Positions 43,701-52,865 of a stretch of DNA of 64,000 nt are shown here, piece by piece; within the stretch, counting starts at the first letter, position 1, and each line of letters opens with the position of its first letter. Under the pieces are notes generated by a model. That model worked only from the letters and a program-made list of their open reading frames with translations. It had not been told where the DNA came from and did not search any database. This stretch comes from Sphaerolaimus hirsutus (lineage: Eukaryota > Nematoda > Chromadorea > Monhysterida > Sphaerolaimidae). A program made the translations under genes and the position numbers. The stretch is taken from positions 2,976,001-3,040,000 of the forward strand of contig OZ038456.1 of assembly GCA_964036195.1 (NCBI GenBank). Reading direction: 5' to 3'.

Positions 43701-46700
43701 TTTCTGGGGGGGGGGGGGTTGTGGTGGTTCGATATATAGGCTTTTTCGGGGTGTAGAAGGAAGAAAAGGGAGAGAAATCGCTAAAAGTAGGTCTAAAATA
43801 GCTTAAAATGTATATACAAGAGCATATAGTACTAAAAATAGCTGAAAATAGGCAGTTAGATGCATGATCAAGTGATTTTGAAGGTGAAAATCTATATAAA
43901 GGTATGAAAAATAGCAATTTTGAGCGAAAATTTGGGTATAGTTTCTCAAAAATCGCTCCGGATAGGTAGATAGCTGGGCGATTTGGGGGGGGGGTTAGGG
44001 GGTAGTAGCCAAAAATTTTGCCTCCGGGATAGATAGATAGCTGTGCGGTTTGGGGGGGAACCCCCCCCCCCCCCAACCCCGCCCCATTCGAGACCCGTGT
44101 ATAGTACTAAAAATAGCTGAAAATAGCCAGTTAGACGCATGAACTAGTGATTTTGGAGGTGAACAAGGACGTATCCGGGGGGGCGGGGGGGGGGGCTGCA
44201 GCCCCCCCCTTCCCGGGGTGAGACCTAAAATGTCCCCGAAAATGCAACTTTTCATACATATGTTTCGATGTTTCTTAAAAATTTTGCGCGCAAGCGCGCA
44301 ATTTGTCCCCATGCATTGTATTTTCAGCGGATCGGTCCCTGTAAACCAATATCCTTGGAAATAAACACATTTTTGTGACTTTCGCTGTATATGTATGTAT
44401 ATTTACATAAATATAAAGCGGTTCCTGGCGCTGGCGCCAACGCCAATAGCGCCATGGCGTGGCGCCTTTGTATGACGCTAGCGCCAAAACGCCTTTCCGT
44501 CCCTATATAGGGAAAAATTTAGGGGGGGGGGGGCTGAGCCCCCCCCCCCGTTCGCCGGCCCCCGTAAACAAGCAGCCCCCCCCCCGCTCAAAAATCCTGG
44601 ATCGTCCCTGGAGGTGAAGATCTATATAAAGGTATGAAAAATAGCGATTTTGAGCGAAAATCAAAGTATAGTTTCTCAAAAATCGCTCGAGATAGGTAGA
44701 TAGCTGGCTGATTGCGGGGGGGGGGGGGGGTTTGGGGGATAGTAGCCAAAAAATTTGCCTCCGGGATATATAGATAGCTGGCGGATTTGGGGGAGTACCC
44801 CCCCCCCCTACTAAACCCCTATTTACATGACATTCTACATGGTGTTTCACGTTTTACATGGTCTGGGGTTGACACCTGGAGTGTGTTGACCTTCACAGTA
44901 CCGTACGAAGCAACACCCACTTTCATATCATATCTAGCGCTACTCATAGTCGATTGCACACTGTCACTGGTCCCCTCCCTAGTTGGCAAACTGTCAGATC
45001 TCTGTCGCAGAGACCGTCGCACAGAACCGGTACTGTTAGTACGGCCCCTCCTTTTGGAGCCACTGGATACCCCCCTGCTTGAGGGGTCGTGTAGAGTCGG
45101 TAGAATGCCTGAGTTTGGGGTATTTGGTTATCTTTGTGTTTTTTATTGTGATGTGGTGGGAAAGTGGGGTTGGTGGGGGGTTACCCCTCAAACCACCCAG
45201 CTATCTATCAATCTATCCCAGAGGCAATTTTTTGTGGCTACTATCCCCTGAGCCCTGCGCTATTTTAGCTAATCTGCCCATCAAGGTACCTTTGTAAGCT
45301 ATTTGTACATATTGTAGCGATTTTTCTCCTTTTGTGCCATCTACACCTTGAAATAGCCTCTATGTCGAACCCCCGCAACCCCCCCCCCAAAAAAAAAGAA
45401 AGAATTTTCTTCAGCTAACTATACTTCTGGAGGAGCAATTTGCTATCTATCCAACCCCTCGCAGGGTGAAAAACTAGAACTGTTTTATTAAAGGCACCAT
45501 TGCTTTTGACCCAGAACTCCTTTGTGGTCGCGTAGGCGTGCACTCGTTTCAGTGGCTCGTGCAAAATTTCCAAAACTTCCGGGCTCAAATCCGCGACACT
45601 TTTGATATTCGGGTCACTGAATGCGTAGTGGATCGTTTCGGCATTCGTCGACATTTTTGACTGCTTTTCAATTGGCGTGTCTCTTTTCAATGTCTGCTGT
45701 TGATGATTTGTTTTTGTCAAAGTGCCAATACTGTTTTGGCACTGTGCGCACTAGTTTACTGCCAGTGGCAAATTCATAAATTACTTTTGAACGCATTCAA
45801 GTTTACCAGAATGAGGCGTGTGTACACTACAGTTTACAAAGATTCAAAATAACTCAGAGTTCAAAGCTGATTTTTGATCACCCAAATTGAGTTTACTTCT
45901 GTCAGTAAACTAGTGTAAATTACATAACGAATCTCAAAACAAACCTTCATTATATATTTCGCCAGTCTCCAGTCATAATCCAGTCCTGTATTCTCTATCA
46001 ATGGCCCGTAAATTTCCCATGTGTCTGGTCTCGGAAAAATCGCCACGAAATCACCCACTGATTGGCTTTCTTTTTTCCATCTAGGTAAAATGTCCGTTTT
46101 GAAGTGCTTTGCGCGGTTTTTGGCGCTTGAGTGGGCGGAGCCTTGTGTCATCCTTATTGCCGGGTCGGTTGACCTGAATTTGTTGGAATTATTGACCGTA
46201 TTTCCACGAAATACCCCCCCCCCCCCTCAAATCAGGGACGTATCCAGGATTTTTGAGCGGGGGGGGGGCTGCTTGTTTACGAGTGTCGGCGAGCGGGGGG
46301 GGGGGGGCTCAGCCCCCCCCCTAAAATTTTTCCCTATATAGGTACGAAAAAGCGTTTTGGCGCTAGCGCCATACAAAGGCGCCGTTGGCGCCAGCGCCGG
46401 GAACCGCTTTATATGTATGTAATTATGCATACATATACAGCGAAAAGTTGTAAAATTGTGTTCATTTCTAAGGATACTGGTTTAAAGGGACCAATCCGCT
46501 GAAAATACAATGCATGGGGACGAAATTGCGCGCTTGCGCGCAAAATTTTTAAGAAACATCAAAAATTATATGGGAAAAGTCGCGTTTTCTGGGACTTTTT
46601 AGGTTTCACCCGGGAAGGGGGGGGGGCTGCAGCCCCCCCCCCCCGCCCCCCCCCCCCTGGATACGTCCTTGCCTCAAATACCCCCTCCCCAAAATACCCC

Positions 46701-49700
46701 CGCCCCGCTCAAAATGGCCACTATGATATAAAAACCCATCTTGAAATAATTGAACTGGGAGTTCTAGAAAATTCTGGCGAAATAATACAATCCTCGAAAT
46801 ACCCCCCTCGTTTAAACCCCTCCCCCAAAGTTCCACTGTGAAAAAAATGAACCCTGGCGGTATTTCGAGGAAATATGGTATCTTTCAAGCAGTTTTTCGC
46901 CAGGATTCTAATTTTAGTGGGCCGGCAAGTTTCGCCCGATCGGTAAATATTATACTGGAAATTGTACTTCGACGTGGTACATCTTGGTAGCTTTTTACAA
47001 TACACAATGCATCGGTGCCAGCAGAAAACGCTTTCTAAATTTTGTAAATGCGGCGGCAAGATCTCACCTCTCATACTTCTCCATCAAAGGCACTTGAGCG
47101 AGGTTTAGCAGATCGCAGACCACGGCCGCCTTTATTTTTACATCCAATGCGGCATCGCTGCGCGTGCATTTAAAACATGTTTTTACATTGATCAAAACAT
47201 ATCGCAACTAATCGGACTAAATGATAAAGGGCCCACGCACATAAGTTGACATCGCAAACTCTTGTCAACTGAATGTCAACTAAATTTCACAAAAAAATTA
47301 AAAACATCACACTTGTCAGAAACAATGAACACATGTTCCATCACATAGCAACGTTGAAATCACATAATTAACCAAAACATATATGAATTGAGTTGACACG
47401 AATTCCGATGTCAACTAGTGAGTTGACCGCCGAACCTCACCAAGCCAAACTGGGGCTCAAATTGACTTCCAACAGCCACGGCTTGCAGTCGGCGTCGATG
47501 AGTACGTCGAAGCCGAGCAGCTCGAAGCAGTTGCCGCAGTGCGGCATGGTGGCCGCCGCCGCCGTGCCGATCGAGCCGGCGGCAGAAAGTAGCGTCTTGA
47601 TGATCACGTCCTCGATGCGCAGCATTAGCACTGTTGGGGGGGGGGGGTTGGTGCTTCTGGGGGCATCCCAGACCCTTTCGACTGTCAAAAGTTGTGTAAA
47701 TAGCAAATAAGTAAGTAAGTAAGTAAGTAACTTAGCAAGTAAGTTTTCTTTTTATGTGATTTTCGACAGTTTGCATGACATTTGCCATTTTATAGACAGT
47801 TTTACATGATTTTTGAAATTTTGATGACATTTGACATTTTGCACAGCCTTTTACAGTGCCTGGGATAGTGCCTTTCACAGTGCCTGCACCAAGTCTGATA
47901 GATTTTTGCCAGCTCACAGTCAGTGTCATGGCCCATGCTTTTCATCTGCCTCAAAAGTGCAGCCAGTGTCCATTTATGTCCCGTGTCTTCACTTTCATGG
48001 TCGTCGCTTCTGTGAATGTTTTTTCTGTTGAGATTTCCATTTTACATTAGATGAAACCAGAGTGTGATAACTGACTTCACATAGTTTTTGCTAGCTTTAT
48101 TCAGACTGTAATTTGTCAGGTGAGCTTTAACTTGTTCCATGTTTGCCGGCTTATTCTGAATGTGGCGTTTAGGTTCTAGCAATTCTTGTGGCAAATTTAT
48201 TTCATTGGCAGCCCACACACTAGTTGACACACGTGTGTCAATTGGTTTGTGTCAACTCAGATTTCGGGTTCATGTGTTGCAGAACGATTTCCAAATCCAC
48301 TATTTTAATATTGAAAAATTAATATAGGTAATGGCAGGTGCATTGGAATATCACTATGCGACACGTGAAGCCGATATCTCAGTTGACACACTAGTTGACA
48401 CATATGTGTCAACTAGTGTGTGGGTCGCCATTCACCCACATTATACTTTTCCGTGGCAAATCTCGCCAGTCCTTCATTGAACAAATAGCACACGAGGGGT
48501 ATATAGGAAGTGACAGCCACATACAGTCTGATATCGAATTTGTGCCCATTAATCATCATCGGTGATGCAATGTATTTTGATATCAGTTGATGGCTTCCCA
48601 GCGGCACTTCTGATGCCTTGGTGGCCAGAAAAATGCCTTTGCCTTGTGATGATCCTACTGGTTTCACTATGTATAGTGGTGTGCTTTCTGATGGCAGACC
48701 CTGTAGATAGTGTGGATAATAGTTGACAGCAGATTTTGTCAATTTTGATAATTGACAAACTTTTTTCGCAGTTGCACTTTGGAACAACTCTATCTCATCT
48801 GGGCAAACGTAGAACTCTGGCACAAAATCGAAGTATTCCTTCTTGCCATTGAGCAGCATGGTTCTTTCAATATTCTTATACAATCTATCTTTCCTTGTCA
48901 GCTCATATGCCCTGAGTTGAATGAGTAAAGTTTAGCTAGTGTAACTGCATTGATGTCTTCAGCTGCCAGTCTCAGTCCCTGAAAAATACCCTGTAAAATG
49001 TCAAAGGTCAGGTAAAAGACACTGTAAAGTGTCCTGTTTATGTATCTGAATATTATGATACAGTATGCAAATTTATGTTTTTGTTTGGATACAAAAACAT
49101 AAGATTCCAATACTATAGAAGAATATTCGGATACACATGACATTTTACAGTGTCTTTTACATGACACATGACATTTTACGGAGTCTTTTACATGACACAT
49201 GACATTTTACGGAGTCTTTTACATGACACATGACATTTTACAGGGTCTGGGACTGCCCCAGATGACCAATGGACAAACCTGGGAAAATGGTTTACCCGCT
49301 GCCATGGTTGCAGTAGTCTGAGGCATTCGTGGCTCCAGTTCAAGTGACCGCACGTCCACAAAATGTGGAAGCGGTGAGAGTGGGCACTTGCCTGAGTTGC
49401 CAGTTTATCAATGATTAATCTAGACTGACTTGTTTTGGAACCACCCACTATTCGCACAGGGTTTAGTTTGTAAGCTTCTTGTGCAATGGTTACCGTGTTT
49501 CTTTTAATAGGGCGGCAGGAAGAAATTACGTTGGAAGAGTGCCAAAACGCAAAATTTTGAAAATTAGGTGGTGAGAACATCCAAGGCGTTCAGAACTATG
49601 GTTCAGGGGTCGTTTTCATGTTTGGTTTGGTTTGAATATTAATGCTCTGAGATTCAAATGTTTATTTTAGGTATTTCATTTAAAATACTATGTTCAAACG

Positions 49701-51255
49701 AAAAATCTGTGAAAATGTTTGGTGAAAAAATAGAACGGCAGCCTTCAATAGAACGGCAGGTAAAAAGGTGATGAAAAAATAGAACGGCGCTCTTCTATTA
49801 GAAGAAATACGGTAAATTCTTCAGAAGAGAATGTCGAAATGTTGAACTTTCCAACGTCCGCTTGAGTAAAACTCACATTTCTCAACCCATGTGAATACAA
49901 AATGCTCTTTAACAGCTTCGATTCATGCTTGATCAACTTGAACGTGAGGTCGTGTTCCAAGCCGATTTTCTGCGCGGTCGCCGCCGCGCCGCTTTTCGTC
50001 GATCGCTTTTTAGACTCCATCGAAAATAATTGCACATTTTGCGGGCTGAAATGCATGTATCCATGCTCATGCTTTCGCTTGTTTTCAGCTGTAGAAGTGG
50101 TAGCCCCGCTAGAATTTCCGTTGTCGTTTGTTTCTTGCCTGGTTTAGGGGAACGGCGTTTTAGAGAGAAAGTTTTCGTTAAAAAGTTAACGCGACGGTTT
50201 GTTCGGGAATTGGTGGAGCTTTTGGATTTTTCGTGCCGATTTGAACCGTTTTTTGTGTGCTTAAAATGCTATGTACAAATTAAAAGGTATGCGCAAGTAG
50301 GTTATTATATTTTCAGAAACTAAAAAGTCCTAAAGAAAATGGTCTCGGTGAAAACGCACATTTGTGAAAATACTCATTCTGTCACTTCATGTGTCATGTG
50401 TAGTGATGTAAAAGCGCCATGGCGCTAGCGCCAAAGCAAAAAGCGCCATGGCGCTTTTGGCGCTTGGCGCTAAAACGCTGTGGCGCCATTGGCGCTTGGC
50501 GCCGTGGTTCCAACAAGCGCCATGGAGCTTTTGGCGCTTGGCGCCAAATTCCTGGTGCTTTTTACATCACTAGTCATGTGCTATCAGATGAACTGACGCC
50601 TGTAGGAATCTACACCATACACTACTATCAGTGTATTGAGTATATTTATTTATGATTCTCTTTATTCCCACTGCCCCATCTACCCTAATCCTCGAGTAAA
50701 ACCCTAGGGGAGTTATTTTTTCGTCAGACGTTTTTGAGGGGGAGTTATTCGAAGGGGTTATTCGAGGGGGACATATTTTTTCCTCGGAAAACTTGGGTAG
50801 ACTTAATTCATTGTATAGATACAGTCTATCAACTCATGTAATTCAGGTATTTAACTGTTGAGAAAATGTGTATACACTGCATACACATCATATAAATATC
50901 TGCTGTCGCTGTGGTAGACTAATATTGTATTTTTGTATTGTTTCCTTTTCATCCAAAGGGGGAGTTATTCACGAGGGGGGGGGGTATTCTACGGGGTTTA
51001 TTTTTTCCTCGCCTCGTAAGCAGGGGGTGGGGTGTTATTCAAGGGGGGTTATTCAAGGGGGGGGGGTTATTCGAGGGGGGTCTTATTCGAGGATTTGCGC
51101 TATTCAAAAATACCTCATTATAAAGTAAACTAGGTAGGTAGATAAGACTGGCTTCATCGAACTCACGTTTCACCATTTTCCACCGCTTCAGTGAGCGAAT
51201 TGTCGATGCTATTAGCGCTGGACTGCGTGCTGGCACTGGTGCTTGGTGCGGCCAT
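40707..51255 (-). CDS. TTLL-like: TTLL4/5-like tubulin polyglutamylase, 14 exons recognised
   Basis: Exons 5' to 3': 51167-51255, 49877-50138, 49279-49391, 48436-48911, 48076-48184, 47879-48024, 47441-47630, 47068-47157, 45945-46173, 45481-45696, 44876-45074, about 42810-42949, 41991-about 42205, 40707-40934. Phases agree for exons 1-10, 11/12 and 13/14. The 10/11 join does not fit, so an exon may be missing there, and the 12/13 join is unclear. The ATP-grasp TTL domain is intact: [109 protein letters not shown] and NLSPSLAC. The family adds glutamates to tubulin tails on ciliary and axonal microtubules. Exons 9-14 are a less conserved, Ser/Asn/Gln-rich tail ending YFDWNDSGD. Nearly every intron holds a transposon. 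The paralogue group (4 or 5) is uncertain. Confidence 0.87.
41031..41212 (-). mobile_element. Introner-like hairpin in TTLL intron 13
   Basis: On the plus strand it runs from AGTGGACAGTCACGGACCC to GGTGTGTGATTGGCACCTGG. The arms are AAAATGTCAAACGTCGTG and CATGACATTTGACACTTTAC. It is about 100 bp from the acceptor of exon 14, so it does not itself supply splice sites. Confidence 0.7.
41470..41964. mobile_element. GGATCGGG hAT-type MITE, 8-bp TSD
   Basis: TAGGGTTCAAACGGG opens and CCCGTTTGAACCCTA closes it. GGCCCCAT flanks it at 41462-41469 and 41965-41972. The subterminal parts are CGGGATCGGGATTG arrays in inverse orientation. It lies 26 bp inside TTLL intron 13 from the donor of exon 13. Confidence 0.92.
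42205..42808. mobile_element. TAGTTGACA MITE between TTLL exons 12 and 13, carrying a CCGTATT MITE
   Basis: GGGCCCACCCCCACACACTA on the left and TAGTGTGCGTGGGCCC on the right. Inside, 42323-42706 is a CCGTATTTACTCGAATAATT MITE with TA on both sides. Removing that insertion leaves a roughly 220-bp hairpin that looks like the entire intron. The flanking coding parts read smoothly towards each other, but no GT-AG pair at the element edges fits the frames. Confidence 0.7.
43619..44099. mobile_element. TAGATAGCTG hAT-type MITE inserted into its own family, 8-bp TSD
   Basis: CAGGGGTATCTTGAATTTTG to TTCGAGACCCGTG, flanked by TATAGTAC at 43611-43618 and 44100-44107. Confidence 0.9.
44164..44610. mobile_element. 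CAAGGACGTATCC hAT-type MITE, 8-bp TSD
   Basis: Flanked by GAGGTGAA at 44156-44163 and 44611-44618. It contains TTTTGCGCGCAAGCGCGCAA near 44283 and a GGCGCTGGCGCC block. Confidence 0.9.
45075..45480. mobile_element. TAGATAGCTG-type remnant between TTLL exons 10 and 11
   Basis: CACCCAGCTATCTATCAATC and CCCAGAGGCAATTTTTTGTG belong to the same family. The left terminus is not found. The remnant may have removed or hidden a short exon, since the 10/11 phases do not agree. Confidence 0.55.
45735..45920. mobile_element. MITE with CACTAGTTTACTGSCAG termini
   Basis: GCGCACTAGTTTACTGCCAG is mirrored by CTTCTGTCAGTAAACTAGTG. Other copies lie at 56480-56670 and 62555-62765. This one is in TTLL intron 9. 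Confidence 0.7.
46196..46878. mobile_element. CCGTATTTCCACGAAATACC MITE with an internal hAT-type MITE
   Basis: It ends TATTTCGAGGAAATATGG. Inside, 46233-46671 is a CAGGGACGTATCCAGG element flanked by CCTCAAAT at 46225-46232 and 46672-46679. That element contains ATTGCGCGCTTGCGCGCAAA near 46526. The whole lies in TTLL intron 8. Confidence 0.85.
47228..47421. mobile_element. TAGTTGACA MITE in TTLL intron 7
   Basis: GGGCCCACGCACATAAGTTG on the left and CGATGTCAACTAGTGAGTTG on the right, 20 bp from the donor of exon 7. Confidence 0.7.
47655..47880 (-). mobile_element. Introner-like element in TTLL intron 6
   Basis: On the minus strand it runs from GGCACTATCCCAGGCACTG to GGTCTGGGATGCCCCCAG. An (AAGT)n run, AAGTAAGTAAGTAAGTAAGT, interrupts it at 47709. 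The donor that fits by phase (47878) is at its outer edge; the acceptor lies 25 bp past its CAG. Confidence 0.65.
48212..48426. mobile_element. TAGTTGACA MITEs forming most of TTLL intron 4
   Basis: CCACACACTAGTTGACACAC at 48212 and GTGTCAACTAGTGTGTGGG at 48407-48425 are the outer ends. An extra inverted unit sits at 48380-48412. A GT-AG splice fits only by using a donor 9 bp upstream (48435) and an acceptor 27 bp beyond the element, in phase 1. Confidence 0.7.
48968..49258 (-). mobile_element. Introner-like element, enlarged, in TTLL intron 3
   Basis: On the plus strand it goes from TGCCAGTCTCAGTCCCTG to GGTCTGGGACTGCCCC. It has the same GTATCCAAA-type centre as 21225-21345, and a tandem 42-bp duplication of the TTTTACATGACACATGACAT module at 49150-49235. 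Confidence 0.75.
50401..50572. mobile_element. GCGCC hAT-type MITE, perfect 8-bp TSD, TTLL intron 1
   Basis: TAGTGATGTAAAAGCGCC opens it and TTTTTACATCACTA closes it. GTCATGTG is identical at 50393-50400 and 50573-50580. This is the cleanest copy of the family. The rest of intron 1 (50139-51166) holds CCGTATT-type GGGGTTATTCGAGG remnants at about 50690-51100. Confidence 0.93.
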
Positions 51256-52287
51256 TGTTTCTGATGTCACACTTGTATGGTGATGGATAGATAGGTTCGG
51301 AAATGTGGATGCTGAAATTTGGTTCAACTACTTTCCGATGTCGATATTGAATACGATATCCCGATATTTTCGTGTGTTCGATATTGTTTCAAAATTTTCT
51401 ACCGTATTTCCTCGAAATACCCCCAGGGGGTTTATTTTTTCAGAGTGAGAATTTTGAGAGAGAAACGTGAAAAATGCAACAATAACCACAATTTATAAGT
51501 TTTTACTGCCTTATAAAAGGATGTAGATGGTATAAACGATGTTCTAACGTAACACAGTATAAAGTGTTTTGAACGTCTGTTATGCATTTCCCGGACCACA
51601 AATTCATAGTGCCCATTTTGAGGGGGCTATTTCGAGGAAATACGATGTATAAAGTTGTTTTTAATATCATTTACGATATAAATAACAATTAAGGTCAAGA
51701 TTAATTTATTCATTTAGTTAATAACAATTAAGGTCAACTGCCACAGAAGTAACATTTCACCGTTAATTGACAAGTTTATTTTTTTACTTGACGAGGCATT
51801 TGATGTTTTGCCTTGCAAAAGTCACTTGATAGGGTGCTGGATAAGCTACATCTTTTCACGTTTTATCATCACTGATTACGTGAATTGAAACAAAACAGAA
51901 CAAATACACTATTCCGTTGCAATAAGCAAAGACTAAGTAAAATAAGTGTTTGTCTAAAAACTGGCACTTCAAATCCTACTTAAACTGGTGTTCCTACCCA
52001 ACTCTGCAAAGTTCCACCCCAAAAGCGGGGGTAGCACCTAGGTATATACTGGACGGTTTCGGGGGGGGGGGGGCTGCCACGAAACCGAACTAGCTCACTC
52101 ATTCCAGTCGGGGGGGGGGGGCGAAGGGAACGGCATGCATCTAGTGCAGTGCCCTGCGCGCGTCTAATCATTGCGGCACATCCTGTACTGACTGTAACTG
52201 TACTGTATGGAGTTGCGCCAGGGGCCGAGTCTAATTGTCCGTGCGCGGATTTTCGGCTGGCTCAGGTGGTTGTGTTGGAAGTTGCCG
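51256..52287. other. Gene-free stretch upstream of TTLL; one MITE
   Basis: 51402-51643 is a CCGTATTTCCTCGAAATACC MITE with a decayed right end (GAGGAAATACGATG). 51300-51400 has a short ATATCGATAT-type remnant. The promoter of the TTLL gene must lie here, but no motif stands out. Confidence 0.45.
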
Positions 52288-52865
52288 TATTTACTCGAGA
52301 TAGCCCCTTGAATTAACCCCCCCCCCCTCGAAATACCCCAAGTGCCACTCGTAAAATATCATGTGTCATGTATAATGCCCTGTAAAATGTCATGTAAAAT
52401 GCCCTGTAAAATGTCATGTGTCATGTAAAATTCCCTGTTAAGTGTCAAATATCATGTATAAGACCATGTAACGTGTCATGTGTATTGAAATCTTATCTTA
52501 TCGAATCAAAATTTTATGTTTTTGTATCCAAATATTATATCAAAAAGTAAGATTTGGATACAAAAACATAAGGTTCGGATACGATAAAACAAGATTTGGG
52601 TACACATTACACATTGGGTCTTTTACATGACACATGATATTTTACAGAGTATTTTACACTTTACAGGGTCTTTTACACTTCACAGGATCTTTTACACTTT
52701 ACACGTTCTTATACGGGGTTTGGGAGTGCCCCCAGGTCTGAGCGAGCTTGAATAAAGTGCTGAGCGAGCTGAGCGAAAATACCCCCTCCCCGGATAAACC
52801 CCCCTCAAAATGTGCACTCATATTTAAAAATAGAAACTCCCTGGGTGTATTTCGAGGGAATACGG
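52288..52865. mobile_element. CCGTATTTACTCG MITE with an introner-like element inside
   Basis: The MITE ends are CCGTATTTACTCGAGATAGC and TTTCGAGGGAATACGG/TA. The nested introner-like copy (about 52341-52736) runs from AAGTGCCACTCGTAAAATAT to GGTTTGGGAGTGCCCCCAG, with a GTATCCAAATATTAT centre. It is an intergenic copy, useful as a non-spliced comparison. Confidence 0.75.

Larger units (their letters stand above)
43430..44821. mobile_element. hAT-type TAGATAGCTG element inserted in the introner copy
   Basis: TTTACATG flanks it at 43422-43429 and 44822-44829. The ends are CAGGTATTTGTAG and CTAAACCCCTA. It is itself interrupted by 43619-44099 (another copy of its own family) and 44164-44610 (a CAAGGACG element). 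Confidence 0.85.
43214..44875 (-). mobile_element. Introner-like element at TTLL exon 11 donor, swollen by nested insertions
   Basis: On the minus strand it begins GTGTCAACCCCAGACC immediately after CTCCAG of exon 11 and ends GGTCTGGGACTGCCCCCCC at 43214. Without the insertion at 43430-44821 it is about 270 bp. The exon 12 acceptor lies about 260 bp further on. Confidence 0.75.

Noticed and set aside
43200-49260. CRISPR-like regularly spaced repeats in the TTTTACATGACACATGACATT regions
   Set aside because: The units are inverted and tandem pieces of hairpin transposons in an intron-bearing animal genome; no unique spacers of constant length.
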